Assembly: GCF_000169455.1 (NCBI RefSeq)
Contig: NZ_AAYC01000008.1
Span: 124,001-188,000 of the forward strand
Direction: 5' to 3'
Source of the DNA: Roseobacter sp. SK209-2-6
GTDB lineage: Bacteria > Pseudomonadota > Alphaproteobacteria > Rhodobacterales > Rhodobacteraceae
DNA length: 64,000 nt
Position numbers and translations under genes: made by a program. Below the pieces are notes generated by a model. That model was given only the letters and a program-made list of their open reading frames with translations, was not told where the DNA came from and searched no databases. Positions 9,042 to 18,255 of this stretch are shown here, piece by piece (positions within the stretch are counted from its first letter, which is position 1; the number at the start of each line of letters is the position of its first letter).

Positions 9042-9348
9042 TACGGTCTGCGCGGGAAAGGGCGGGTCAAGGCGGCCGTAGGCCCCGCGCAGCGGCTTGG
9101 CCTTGACGCGCAATCCTGCACACACTGGAATTCGGCCTTGAAGGCATGCCTGCCCTTCAAGGCCTTCTCAGCAAGCCTTCAACGGGTCTGAAGGCAGTAC
9201 TTTAAGGAAGGTATATCGCCTTGCGGCAGAACTGAAGGGTGCGCGCGGCAGCGCACAATTTGACAACGACAGCCCTCCGACCACGCATCATCTAAAAAAA
9301 TAGTTTTCAAATCCTCCTCTCATCCAGTAGCATCTCTTGGAGGCAAAA
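9042..9348. other. Intergenic region between glpU and the blaI-like gene
   Basis: 307 bp without a convincing gene. It holds a GC-rich hairpin that can end the glycerol operon (9134-9170) and, further on, an AT-rich stretch with TTGACA at 9260-9265 that may belong to the promoter of the next gene. Several copies of the string TTGAAGG/CCTTCAA produce overlapping small inverted repeats. Confidence 0.6.
9134..9170 (+). terminator. Probable terminator of the glycerol transporter operon
   Basis: An 11-bp stem GGCCTTGAAGG/CCTTCAAGGCC with a 9-nt loop. Only a weak TTCTC tract follows, so termination efficiency is uncertain. Confidence 0.5.
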
Positions 9349-9765
9349 ATGGACCGGGCATCAACGCATATGCGAAAGAAACAGGACAAATCGCTTCTGA
9401 CTGAGGTTGAACTCGAGTTCATGACCGTTGTCTGGGCGACCGGTGGTGGCACCGTCAAAGAGATCCTGGCAGAACTGAACAAGGTGCAGGAACGCGCCTA
9501 TACCTCGGTTGCCACCGTTTTGAAGATCATGGAGCAAAAGGGTTTTCTAACCAGCGAGCGCAAAGAGCGCTCCCTGATTTACCGCCCCGCCGTTCCCAAA
9601 GCTGAGTACCAGAAGACTTCGCTAAAAAACCTTTCGAGCAAGCTTTTCAACGATGCCCCTGCCGCCCTCGTGGCGCGGCTCGTTGATGATGAAGACATCA
9701 CCGAGGATATGCTCGTCGAGATGCGAGCCTTGCTGAACGAAAGGCTGGGGGACAATGACAGCTGA
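9349..9765 (+). CDS. BlaI/MecI/CopY-family transcriptional repressor
   Basis: 138 residues from the ATG at 9349, which follows TGGAGG; a TTG 12 bases upstream is in frame but lies within that ribosome binding site. The winged-helix region (LTEVELEFMTVVWATGGGTVKEI through YTSVATVLKIMEQKGFL, residues 15-65) is typical of the penicillinase-repressor family, with a C-terminal dimerisation region rich in acidic residues. The M56 peptidase gene overlaps its end by 11 bp, the usual repressor/sensor pairing. No beta-lactamase or obvious target gene is next to it, so the regulon is unknown. Confidence 0.88.
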   Translation: MDRASTHMRKKQDKSLLTEVELEFMTVVWATGGGTVKEILAELNKVQERAYTSVATVLKIMEQKGFLTSERKERSLIYRPAVPKAEYQKTSLKNLSSKLFNDAPAALVARLVDDEDITEDMLVEMRALLNERLGDNDS

Positions 9766-10906
9766 CGCGTTTCTGAATAGCTATATCGATCTGAACCTGC
9801 TGGTTCTGGCGGGCACGCTGCTCTGGCTTTCAACTCGTAAACTCTTGTCCCGAACTCGGCTGGCCCATGCCTATCGGGCTCAATTGCGGTTGATGAATTT
9901 TCTGACCATTCTGCTGGTGTTATCACCCTTTTTGATGATTGCCTTCACCCGCTATGTGATGGCGCATCCACCCAATCTGTCAGACCTTCTTGTGGCGCAA
10001 TACCTGCAGGGCAACGTCAATATGAGTGCCGCAAGCTTTGAAACCCTCTTGGGACTGCGCGAAGACACTGTTCGCCAGCTTGCAACCCAACAAGCGCTCT
10101 GGACGAAAGCTTTGGCTGCGACGCTCGCTTTAGGAGCCCTGATCGTCACACTACATCTGCTGCTCTCTGTCTGGCGGCTAGCCTTGGTCTTGCGTCGGGC
10201 GCATCTGTGGAAAAGCATCAATGGTGTTCAAATCCTTATCTCAGATGAGACTCGCGTTGCCTATTCGACACGTGATCTCTGGCGTCGCTATGTCGTCCTG
10301 CCTGCCGCTCTTTTGCAGTCCCCAAAAGACCTGCAGCTTACACTGGCCCATGAGATGCAGCATTTCCGCCAACGTGATATCGAATGCGAGTTTCTGATCG
10401 AATTTCTGCGGCCTTTGCTCTTCTGGAATCCTGCCTACTATCTGTGGCGCCGGGAAATCCGCAAACTGCGAGAGTTCGCTTGTGACCAAGCGCTGTCTCA
10501 GCGTACAGGCTTGGATCTGCGTGCCTATTGTGAATGCTTGATCCGTGCCTGCGGCCTGGCCGCACAGGAGCCTGTTTATTTTGTCCGCCGTAGCCCGACC
10601 GTTGCATTGGTTGATCGCCGTGAAACCCGAAACGGATCCAATCTGCACCAGCGTATTGTAGCTCTAACCAGCGAGATACCAGAGGAACAGGCCCCAGCCA
10701 GCTGGGCCGCAATTTCTGGTCTCTTGATCCTGATGATCATTGCAACGGCCATGCTGATGCAGCGCCCTGGTGACTGGAGCCACGATCGCCTCATGCTGTC
10801 GACAATCGTAAATCTGGAACGCATGGCCGAACGTAGCAGCGCGGGCCCCGCAGTGGATGCGGTCAGCATTCTTCAGGGCAGCTTCCTTCCCAGTTCTTCA
10901 CAATAA
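9755..10906 (+). CDS. BlaR1-like M56-family membrane metallopeptidase
   Basis: 383 residues. The zinc site HEMQH is at 199-203 with a probable third ligand Glu240 in LREFACD, as in the M56 (BlaR1/MecR1) family. Membrane helices lie at about 14-30, 48-68, 117-140 and 313-335. The extracytoplasmic C-terminal tail is only about 45 residues, so the penicillin-binding sensor domain of true BlaR1 is absent. Expected role: signal-triggered cleavage of the BlaI-like repressor encoded just upstream, whose gene it overlaps by 11 bp. The signal cannot be deduced. A strong terminator follows. Confidence 0.85.
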   Translation: MTADAFLNSYIDLNLLVLAGTLLWLSTRKLLSRTRLAHAYRAQLRLMNFLTILLVLSPFLMIAFTRYVMAHPPNLSDLLVAQYLQGNVNMSAASFETLLGLREDTVRQLATQQALWTKALAATLALGALIVTLHLLLSVWRLALVLRRAHLWKSINGVQILISDETRVAYSTRDLWRRYVVLPAALLQSPKDLQLTLAHEMQHFRQRDIECEFLIEFLRPLLFWNPAYYLWRREIRKLREFACDQALSQRTGLDLRAYCECLIRACGLAAQEPVYFVRRSPTVALVDRRETRNGSNLHQRIVALTSEIPEEQAPASWAAISGLLILMIIATAMLMQRPGDWSHDRLMLSTIVNLERMAERSSAGPAVDAVSILQGSFLPSSSQ

Positions 10907-10927
10907 TACCGAGCATTATCCCAAGCG

Positions 10928-10956
10928 AAACAGCCGCCCGTGAGGGCGGCTGTTTT
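10928..10956 (+). terminator. Intrinsic terminator after the blaI-M56 pair
   Basis: A 12-bp stem AAACAGCCGCCC/GGGCGGCTGTTT around a 4-nt GTGA loop, with the T-run forming the end of the stem. Confidence 0.85.
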
Positions 10957-11025
10957 CGTTCGTTGGAAGTTCAATTGATCTGCAAGGAAAGGGTTGCCCC
11001 TTAGCACTCGACTGGGTGAGATCCA

Positions 11026-13302
11026 TTAGAGATAGGCTTCTTTGCTCCAATCTTCGGATTCGCTTTCCCACTCCTCGCTTTCTACTGCAGTGGTCCCGCC
11101 ACCGAGCTGGAAACGCGAGACAATTCCGGAAAGTGTCTGCGCCTCATGCTGGAGCATCTGGCTGGAGGCAGAGGCCTCTTCGGCCATGGCCGCATTGCGC
11201 TGGGTCACACTATCCAAAGCGCCAAGAGCGGTGTTGATATTCTCCAGACCGCCGGACTGCTTTTGCACCCCATTTGCAATCTCGCTCACAAGGCCAGAAA
11301 CTTCACTTACCTGTGAAATGATGCTTGATAGGGCATCCCCCGCTTTGCCCACCATCGAGACACCATGGGCCACGTGGTTCTCACTTGCAGAGGTCAATTC
11401 CTGGATCTGCCCCGCCGCAGTAGAGGTTCGCTGCGCCAAGGCCCGAACCTCGGAGGCGACCACGGCAAATCCTGCACCCGCAGAACCAGCCCGCGCTGCT
11501 TCAACACCCGCGTTCAGGGCCAGCAGATTGGTCTGGAAAGCAATGTCATCAATCAGGTTGATGATTTTCGAAATCTCACTGGAGGTTTCCTGGATCTGGT
11601 CCATGGCGCCAACCGCTGTTTCAACAACCTCCGTATTCCCCTCCGCTTCGTCTCGCGTTTGGCGCATGACACTATCCATGCGGGCAGCACTATCTGCGGT
11701 GGCACGAATACCTGTTGTCAGATCACGCAATGCGTTGACCGTCTCTTCCAGCGTATTGGCTTGGCTTTCTGTTCGATGTGCCATTTCATCCGCAGCCGAT
11801 TTCTGCTCATCAGAAAAACGCCCCACATGCTCGGAAGCACCAATGACCTCACCCATGGAATTACGCAGATTGACGAGGCTGTGATTAAAGTTCTCGCGCA
11901 GGGTCTCATAGTGATCCGCGAAGGGTTGCTCGATATCGCAGGCCAGATTGCCGCTTTGCAACTGAGCCAGTGCACCGCTCATCTCTTCGACAACTGCATT
12001 GGTTTGGCGCGCCGCTTGAATTTCACGTTCCGCCGCTTCATCCGCCTGCTTCAGCTTGTCGCGAAAACTATCTAGACTGCGGGCAAGATCCCCCAGTTCA
12101 TCACCTCGCGACTTGCCGGTGATCGCCACTTCATAGTCATTCTCTGCCAGAGCATTCGTCACCTCCCGCAGAGCTTGGATCGGGGTCGTCACCCGACGGG
12201 CCGCCAGAAGCGAGACCAGAATCGCAATTGCCACAGCCCCGGCAATCAGACCAAAAGCAATCATGCGAATCTGGTGCAGCCCCGCGAATGCAGTGGAGGA
12301 ATCCGTCTCTAGGACCAGGGTCCAGTCAAATCCCGGCAGGTTAAGCGGCATCACCAGCGCCGTGGCTTCTTGTCCACCCGCAAGAGCAGCCACACCGTCT
12401 AAATGCCCGCCCTCACGATTGCGTGCAGCCAGCGTCTGTGGCACCTCAGGCAAACGGTCCAGGACATTGAAATGCCCCCCAATCGAAGAGGGGCTTCGAG
12501 CCAGGCCATCACCGCTAACCAAATAAATATTTTGGTGAGAGCTGTCTTCCAGGTTCTTGGTCAGCGCTTGCAGGACACCGGCTGTGCCCAGGCGCGCAGC
12601 AATAACACCAACAACCTGCTTACGTTTGTTCAAAACCGGCGTTGCAAAAAAGGCCGAAGGCGCCCCCCCTGCGGGTCCATAGATTGAGAAATCCGAAAGT
12701 ACCACCTGTCCGGCTTCAGCCGCCATAGCCTCTGCAAGTAACTGTCCGAGACTGGTCGCTGCCAGCTCGCCGTCGGCAAAACTATTGGCAAAATCGTCCT
12801 GCTTTTTTACAGAGTAGATCAAGAGGCCTTCGGCATCAAAAAGGTAGAGATCCTCATAGCCGTTCAACTCAACCGCGCGCTGAAAGGTCGGATGATAGCT
12901 GACATGGGATTGCGTATAATAGGTCTCATCCCCAGGATCGGTCAGTTGGTCACGCTGATCCACCGGATGCGGGTTCTCTTGGGCAAATGTGCGCTTTAGA
13001 TAGGCGATGGGGTCATCTTCTTCGATCATGCCAATGACACGGCTGAAATTGCTGATCGCACGAAAGACGGTAGGCTGAGCCGCTTGGTTGGCCAAGTTCG
13101 ATTGCGCGGATGAGATCAGAAACTCCAAGGCCTGGGCGCCGGCTTTGGCCTCAATTTCATGGGCAGCATAGACGTTCTTGCGGATACTTTTTTCCGCAAC
13201 CGTGTACACTAAAAATGCAACCGTGATCAGAAATGTCCCTGTCAGCGCCACCATGACCAATGGTAGTTTCGCCTTGAGCGGCAGTTTCGAAATTTTGAAC
13301 AT
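11026..13302 (-). CDS. Methyl-accepting chemotaxis protein with Cache-like sensor
   Basis: 758 residues. Order: TM1 (about 13-36), a periplasmic region of roughly 300 residues resembling a double Cache ligand-binding domain, TM2 (about 345-370), HAMP (370-425), a second HAMP-like stretch around 450-500, then the coiled-coil signalling domain with the conserved tip FQTNLLALNAGVEAARAG followed by GFAVVASEVRALAQ. The C-terminus is an acidic, Trp-containing tail. I chose the ATG at 13302; a TTG one codon upstream is possible, and AAGGGA lies upstream of both. It is monocistronic and the ligand is unknown. The neighbouring hydroxyproline genes do not prove a link. Confidence 0.9.
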   Translation of the reverse strand: MFKISKLPLKAKLPLVMVALTGTFLITVAFLVYTVAEKSIRKNVYAAHEIEAKAGAQALEFLISSAQSNLANQAAQPTVFRAISNFSRVIGMIEEDDPIAYLKRTFAQENPHPVDQRDQLTDPGDETYYTQSHVSYHPTFQRAVELNGYEDLYLFDAEGLLIYSVKKQDDFANSFADGELAATSLGQLLAEAMAAEAGQVVLSDFSIYGPAGGAPSAFFATPVLNKRKQVVGVIAARLGTAGVLQALTKNLEDSSHQNIYLVSGDGLARSPSSIGGHFNVLDRLPEVPQTLAARNREGGHLDGVAALAGGQEATALVMPLNLPGFDWTLVLETDSSTAFAGLHQIRMIAFGLIAGAVAIAILVSLLAARRVTTPIQALREVTNALAENDYEVAITGKSRGDELGDLARSLDSFRDKLKQADEAAEREIQAARQTNAVVEEMSGALAQLQSGNLACDIEQPFADHYETLRENFNHSLVNLRNSMGEVIGASEHVGRFSDEQKSAADEMAHRTESQANTLEETVNALRDLTTGIRATADSAARMDSVMRQTRDEAEGNTEVVETAVGAMDQIQETSSEISKIINLIDDIAFQTNLLALNAGVEAARAGSAGAGFAVVASEVRALAQRTSTAAGQIQELTSASENHVAHGVSMVGKAGDALSSIISQVSEVSGLVSEIANGVQKQSGGLENINTALGALDSVTQRNAAMAEEASASSQMLQHEAQTLSGIVSRFQLGGGTTAVESEEWESESEDWSKEAYL

Positions 13303-13503
13303 CAAGTAGTCCCTTCACGCCTCTGAGAGGCCGCGTCATCCTCAGATATCGCAGCGGCCATTCACAGCAATGAAGGAAAAAACCTGATAAATGGTTGATC
13401 CGCGAAAAACAGCGTAAAATCGCGCCATCAATGGACGATTTGCGCCATACTCACTACCCAAGTTTCATTTTTCAAAATGTCACCCCGTGCCTCACAATTT
13501 GCT

Positions 13504-14757
13504 CTACGAAAAGCGTTGCGGCGCGAAGGCCCTTAGAAGTTGGCTTTCTCTCGCCCCAGTGATCAAGGACACAACTAACTCTGCCGTCGCGGCGGATTGG
13601 GTGAGCCCCAGATGTCCGTGACCAAAGGCAAAGATCACCGAAGGAGAGGCTGAAGCGCAGCCAATGACCGGCAGGCTGTCCGGCATCGAAGGTCTGAAAC
13701 CCATCCATTGCTGCCCGCCTTCTGTCTGAAGGCCAGGCATAAAACGCTGCGCTTTTTTCAACAGGACATCAGCGCGTCGGTAGTTTGGCGCCCGCTTTAG
13801 GCCGCCCAACTCTACTGCCCCGCCGATCCGCACCCCGCCATTGATCCGGCTGGCGACAAACCCATGACTGCCAAAGGTCACATGCGTGCGCAGATCAAAG
13901 GCGCCCTTTGGCAGGGTCGTATTGTACCCACGCTCCGTTTCCAGAGGTATCTTCTCTCCGAGTTGGCGGGCCAGATGATGAGACCAGGCCCCTGCCGCCA
14001 GAACGACTTTATCTGGGTGATGAACAGCCCCACCAAGCCGCAATTTGGGTTTTCCTCCCTCCAGGCTCACCCCCGTCACCTCCTGCAGCTCAACCTTACC
14101 GCCCAGCGCGCAAAACCTATCCGCAAGATGCTGACACCAGGCTTTGGGGTCCAGCGTATTTGTCCAATCCGGGGTGAAGCCCGCATGGGTGAAGCGGTGA
14201 TCCAAACCAGGCTGTATTTCTGCAATCTCTTCGGCGGAACTCAGCAGTTCAAATCGAATGCCGTGGGCCCGGCGCGTCTCCCAGACCGGAAGGCTGGCCC
14301 GAAACTCCTTCTCTCCCTCGAACAGCTGCAACTGCCCGTCGCGCTGCATCAGCCGCTCCCCTTGTGTTGCCTCAATCTGACGCTCCAGCGCCTGACGCGA
14401 GAGCGACATAAGCTCTGCCTGGGCCGCCATGGAAGCGTGATAACGGTCTTTCCAGCTGGCCCGCCAAAACCGCAGCATCCAGGGCGCAAGTTGCAGCGCA
14501 TAGGCCGGGGGAATTGAAAGCGGCCCCATGGGGTCCAAGAGCCATTTTGGGGCTTTTGTCAGGATACCTGGCGTCGCCAGAGGAACAATCTCTGAAAAGG
14601 CAAAGGCGCCTGCATTTCCCTGAGAGGCCTCTGCGGCAATGCCTTTGCGGTCATAGATCGCGACATCATATCCGAGGCTCTGCAGTTTAAGTGCGATGCT
14701 CACCCCAATGATGCCGCCCCCAACAACCGCAATGTCTTTGTTTGCCCTGTCCTGCAT
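13504..14757 (-). CDS. hypO: D-hydroxyproline dehydrogenase (FAD-dependent DadA-like)
   Basis: 417 residues from the ATG at 14757; an in-frame TTG 18 bases upstream is less likely. The N-terminal dinucleotide motif VVGGGIIGVSIALKL binds FAD, and the protein follows the DadA/glycine-oxidase fold over its whole length, ending in a GHGHLGLTQSAATAELV segment that closes the FAD site. In context, with epimerase, deaminase and semialdehyde dehydrogenase, it should oxidise cis-4-hydroxy-D-proline to 1-pyrroline-4-hydroxy-2-carboxylate. As a stand-alone DadA-type protein it more likely passes electrons to the respiratory chain than to oxygen; this is inference. It is the last gene of the cluster, separated from the preceding gene by a palindrome. 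Confidence 0.82.
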   Translation of the reverse strand: MQDRANKDIAVVGGGIIGVSIALKLQSLGYDVAIYDRKGIAAEASQGNAGAFAFSEIVPLATPGILTKAPKWLLDPMGPLSIPPAYALQLAPWMLRFWRASWKDRYHASMAAQAELMSLSRQALERQIEATQGERLMQRDGQLQLFEGEKEFRASLPVWETRRAHGIRFELLSSAEEIAEIQPGLDHRFTHAGFTPDWTNTLDPKAWCQHLADRFCALGGKVELQEVTGVSLEGGKPKLRLGGAVHHPDKVVLAAGAWSHHLARQLGEKIPLETERGYNTTLPKGAFDLRTHVTFGSHGFVASRINGGVRIGGAVELGGLKRAPNYRRADVLLKKAQRFMPGLQTEGGQQWMGFRPSMPDSLPVIGCASASPSVIFAFGHGHLGLTQSAATAELVVSLITGARESQLLRAFAPQRFS

Positions 14758-14779
14758 CTCTTGCCTCTTCTTCAAAACT

Positions 14780-14807
14780 ACTCCGGGGGCGATATCGCCC
14801 CCGGAGT
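14780..14807 (-). terminator. 28-bp perfect palindrome between the dehydrogenase genes
   Basis: Perfect inverted repeat with half-site ACTCCGGGGGCGAT. On the minus strand it is followed by AGTTTTG. It could act as a partial terminator after the aldehyde dehydrogenase gene, lowering or uncoupling expression of the last gene. The absence of any loop in the DNA symmetry also allows a protein-binding role. Confidence 0.6.
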
Positions 14808-14822
14808 TTGCATCCTCAGTTT

Positions 14823-16253
14823 TCAGGGCAATGTATAAGCCGTTTTCACGCGGGTATAGAACTCCGCTGCATAACGCCCCTGTTCACGCGCGCCGTAGCT
14901 GGAGCCTTTGGTGCCTCCAAAAGGCACATGATAATCCACACCAGCGGTCGGCAGGTTGACCATGACCATCCCCGCTTCGGCATTTGCCTTGAAGTGGCTG
15001 GCATATTTCAGCGACCCGGTACAGATCCCGGCACTTAGCCCGAACTGCGTGCTATTCGCCAGAACCAGAGCTTCCTCATAGTCCCGCGCTCGCATGACCG
15101 AGGCAACAGGGCCAAAGACCTCTTCGCGATTGATGCACATGTCGTTGCGGGTTTCGGTCACCAGAGCCGGCGCCATGTAAAAGCCCTCTTGCTGCAGCGA
15201 CAAACGATGCCCGCCCAGCACCTTGCCCCCTTCTTTGGCTGCGATATCCACATAGGAGAGGTTCTGATCGAGTTGCCGTCCATCCACCGCCGGCCCCATT
15301 TGCATCCCCGCTTCCAGTGCATGCCCCACTTTGAGCGCCTGCATTGCAGAGCCGAGAGCAGTCACAAAACGGTCGTGGATGCCTTCGGTCACGATCAACC
15401 TGGAAGAGGCCGTGCAGCGCTGGCCAGTGGAGTAGAATGCTCCGTTGAGGCAGGCTTCAACCGCAAGATCCAGATCGGCGTCATCCAGAACCACCATGGG
15501 ATTCTTGCCCCCCATCTCCAGCTGAACCTTCTTCATGCCTTTGGCGCAGGCGACTGCAATCCCACGCCCCGTCGAAACAGAACCAGTGAAAGAGATCGCT
15601 GCCACATCCGGGTGGTCCACCAAATGCTGGCCAATAACCGAGCCTCGACCAAAGACCAGGTTAAAGACCCCTTCGGGCAGGCCAGAACGCGAGATGATAT
15701 CTGCCAGGAGCCAGGCGCAGGCCGGTGTCAGCTCGGCCGGTTTCAGCACCACCGCATTGCCATAGGCCAGTGCCGGCGCGATCTTCCAGGCTGGAATGGC
15801 AATGGGGAAATTCCATGGTGTAATCAAGCCGACCACACCAATCGGAGACCGGGTTACCTCCACATCCACTCCGGGGCGGACGGAGGCCAGTTTGTCGCCG
15901 TTCTGGCGCAGGCATTCGCCCGCAAAGAACTTAAAGATCTGGCCTGCGCGAGCAGCCTCTCCTATGCCCTCCGGCAAGGTTTTGCCCTCTTCGCGCGACA
16001 GGAATTGCCCCAGTTCTTCCCGGCGTGCCAGGATTTCGCTACCGATGAAATCAAGGACGTCAAAACGCTGTTGCGGCGTTGCCGCGGCCCAGTCTGGTGC
16101 GGCTGACTTTGCTGCGGCAATAGCCCGGTCCATTTCTGCGGTACCGCTTTGTGCTGCATGTCCCAACACATCGCTGATGTCAGACGGGTTTACATTAGCG
16201 CAGCTATCAGAAGTCTCTTCCCAGCTGCCAGCGATAAAGTTCTTATAGTTCAT
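14823..16253 (-). CDS. hypH: 2-oxoglutarate semialdehyde dehydrogenase (hydroxyproline pathway)
   Basis: 476 residues from the ATG at 16253; the longer in-frame reading would run into the epimerase gene and adds an unrelated leader. Aldehyde dehydrogenase superfamily: catalytic Cys280 in GQRCTASSR, general base Glu246 in LEMGGKNP, and NAD(P)-binding ITPWNFP and GSVSTGR segments. In this cluster it should convert 2-oxoglutarate semialdehyde to 2-oxoglutarate, the final step feeding hydroxyproline carbon into the TCA cycle. It lies 22 bp downstream of the epimerase gene with only a weak ribosome binding site. Confidence 0.87.
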   Translation of the reverse strand: MNYKNFIAGSWEETSDSCANVNPSDISDVLGHAAQSGTAEMDRAIAAAKSAAPDWAAATPQQRFDVLDFIGSEILARREELGQFLSREEGKTLPEGIGEAARAGQIFKFFAGECLRQNGDKLASVRPGVDVEVTRSPIGVVGLITPWNFPIAIPAWKIAPALAYGNAVVLKPAELTPACAWLLADIISRSGLPEGVFNLVFGRGSVIGQHLVDHPDVAAISFTGSVSTGRGIAVACAKGMKKVQLEMGGKNPMVVLDDADLDLAVEACLNGAFYSTGQRCTASSRLIVTEGIHDRFVTALGSAMQALKVGHALEAGMQMGPAVDGRQLDQNLSYVDIAAKEGGKVLGGHRLSLQQEGFYMAPALVTETRNDMCINREEVFGPVASVMRARDYEEALVLANSTQFGLSAGICTGSLKYASHFKANAEAGMVMVNLPTAGVDYHVPFGGTKGSSYGAREQGRYAAEFYTRVKTAYTLP

Positions 16254-16275
16254 GTTCTTGTCCCATTCGTTTTGT

Positions 16276-17217
16276 TTAGGCTTCAGCCCGTATGCCTGTG
16301 CGGTAGGGGTCGTTTTCAGCAAAGAGGAGTGTGGCCTCGGCCATCACATGGGCTTCACCTTCAATGATCGGAATGATCTCTCCCTTCACGCCGCGCTGGT
16401 AATGCAACCGGTAACTGCTGCCGATCACGCTTTCCTGGACCCAGATCTGACCAGGAGGGAGCAGCCCATCTTCGGCCAGACAGGCCAGTTTGGCAGAGCT
16501 TCCGGTGCCACAGGGAGAGCGGTCATAGGCCCCATCCGGGCAGAGCACGAAATTGCGCCCATGCGCATCAGTTCCCTTGGGGGCTCCCATAAACTCAATA
16601 TGATCAATCTCTGCCCCGTCAGTACCGGTTATTCCCGCAAGGCTAAGGTGTCGCTGAACTGCCAATGCCGCGCGTGTCAACTCATCCTTGTGGGTCAAGT
16701 CCAATGGGGTGGGCGCATCCGGGGTAAGGAAAAACCAATTCCCACCCCAGGCGATATCTCCCTTGATTGCTCCCAGGCCAGGCACTTCCAGTGAGAGGTC
16801 CTTTTTGTAGCGAAAACTCGGAACGTTTTGCACCACAACGCGGTTTCCAAATCGGATTTCAACCTGAACCGGACCAACGGGCGTTTCGATGATATGCACG
16901 CCCGGATCTGCCCGCCCCAGATAAGAAAGGGTGACGGCCAGGCCAATGGTCGCATGGCCGCACATTCCTAGATTTCCAGCCGCGTTGAAGTAGACAACAG
17001 CGGTCAAACTTTTGGGATTCTCGGGAGGTAGAAACAGGGCGCCGACCATGGCCTCCCGCCCGCGGGGTTCCAGCAAGACAGCGGCGCAGAAATCAGCATG
17101 TTCCGCTTGCAACCGTTCCGCCCGTTCAGCCAGAGAACCGGATCCCAGATCCGGCCCTCCCTCCAGGATCACCCGCGTGGGCTCTCCCCCGGTATGGCTG
17201 TCGATTACACGCATCAT
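16276..17217 (-). CDS. hypRE: 4-hydroxyproline 2-epimerase
   Basis: 313 residues; proline racemase superfamily. Both catalytic cysteines are present: Cys86 in MCGHATIG and Cys236 in SPCGTGSSAKLA. Two active cysteines indicate an epimerase/racemase rather than the dehydratase branch, in which the first is threonine. Expected reaction: trans-4-hydroxy-L-proline to cis-4-hydroxy-D-proline, the first step of the pathway. Two ATG codons lie in tandem at the start, and the first overlaps the stop of the deaminase gene (TGATG), so translation is probably coupled. The operon context with deaminase and oxidase makes hydroxyproline a better substrate guess than proline. Confidence 0.9.
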   Translation of the reverse strand: MMRVIDSHTGGEPTRVILEGGPDLGSGSLAERAERLQAEHADFCAAVLLEPRGREAMVGALFLPPENPKSLTAVVYFNAAGNLGMCGHATIGLAVTLSYLGRADPGVHIIETPVGPVQVEIRFGNRVVVQNVPSFRYKKDLSLEVPGLGAIKGDIAWGGNWFFLTPDAPTPLDLTHKDELTRAALAVQRHLSLAGITGTDGAEIDHIEFMGAPKGTDAHGRNFVLCPDGAYDRSPCGTGSSAKLACLAEDGLLPPGQIWVQESVIGSSYRLHYQRGVKGEIIPIIEGEAHVMAEATLLFAENDPYRTGIRAEA

Positions 17218-18167
17218 CAGCTTTCTGCGCCGGGAAGTTTAGCCCAATCCGCGTACCAATTGCGAAACAGGCTGTATTGCGCCTCGACATAGTTCTTTTG
17301 GCTGGCTGAAAGCTGATCGGTTTCATTGAAATGCAACTCATATTCTGGCTCACCGTTGAGAACCATCAGATGCTTGTAATAGAGGACCAAATCAGGGCCT
17401 TCATCGAAGGAGGACAAGACGCCCAGTGCTGCCTCCAACTCACCCGCGCGGATCCGGGCCAACGCATCGCCGGCAGCTGCCGCTTTGCAGAGACGCACGA
17501 GATGTAGCACTTCGCCGGGCAGCGCATTGCCGATACCGGTGATCGCGCCTGTGGCGCCGCAGTTCACATAGCCATGGAAGACAGTGGTATCAACGCCGAT
17601 CATCAGGGTGACCGCCTCATCCTGCGAGGTAATGTTCTCCGCCGCGTAACGCATGTCATCAGCGCCACCGAACTCCTTAAAGCCAATCAGATTGGGATGC
17701 TCGGCGCGCATCTCAAAGAACAGATCTGCCCGGGTTGCAAAGCCATAGTAAGGGCTGTTGTAGATCACCGCAGGCAGATCCGGTGCCGCCGCCAGGATTG
17801 CCTTGAAGTGCGCTTTCTGAGCCGCCACCGAAGGCCCGCGCGACAGAACGCGTGGGATCACCATCAGGCCCTGCGCCCCAACTTCTGCAGCATGGGCCGC
17901 ATGGGTGGCTGCAATCTTGCTGTTCACCGCACCGGTGCCAACGATGGTGGGCACGCCAGCCGATACAAGACGGGCAACGCCTTCCATGCGCTCAGCATCA
18001 GTCAGGAGCGGCCAGTCTCCCATGGAGCCACAATAGACAACCGCCGACATACCTGCGGCGATCAGCTCTTGCCCTTTGCGCACAAGGGCGTCGAAATCCG
18101 GGCTGCGATCCGCCTTGCAAGGAGTCATCAGTGCGGGGATGCAACCGGTGAAGATATCCTGGTTCAT
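17217..18167 (-). CDS. hypD: 1-pyrroline-4-hydroxy-2-carboxylate deaminase (DapA family)
   Basis: 316 residues; dihydrodipicolinate synthase/N-acetylneuraminate lyase TIM-barrel family. The Schiff-base lysine is Lys164 in LIGFKEFGG and the proton-relay tyrosine Tyr136 in VIYNSPYYG. In hydroxyproline clusters this family member deaminates 1-pyrroline-4-hydroxy-2-carboxylate to 2-oxoglutarate semialdehyde, which is the substrate of the aldehyde dehydrogenase encoded two genes on. A good AAAGGAT site precedes the ATG. The 88-bp gap from the ATPase gene contains a small hairpin (18189-18208). A biosynthetic DapA role is unlikely given the context. Confidence 0.87.
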   Translation of the reverse strand: MNQDIFTGCIPALMTPCKADRSPDFDALVRKGQELIAAGMSAVVYCGSMGDWPLLTDAERMEGVARLVSAGVPTIVGTGAVNSKIAATHAAHAAEVGAQGLMVIPRVLSRGPSVAAQKAHFKAILAAAPDLPAVIYNSPYYGFATRADLFFEMRAEHPNLIGFKEFGGADDMRYAAENITSQDEAVTLMIGVDTTVFHGYVNCGATGAITGIGNALPGEVLHLVRLCKAAAAGDALARIRAGELEAALGVLSSFDEGPDLVLYYKHLMVLNGEPEYELHFNETDQLSASQKNYVEAQYSLFRNWYADWAKLPGAES

Positions 18168-18255
18168 GTCATATATCCTTTGTTGACGCTCCGGGGATTA
18201 GGCCGGAGGTTTTGTTTTCATTCGTAATTTTTGAACTGAGGGTCGGCTTGCAGTG

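Noticed and set aside
13504-14757. Assignment as D-alanine dehydrogenase (DadA)
   Set aside because: The fold is the same, but the surrounding epimerase, deaminase and semialdehyde dehydrogenase fit D-hydroxyproline better; no alanine racemase gene is near.
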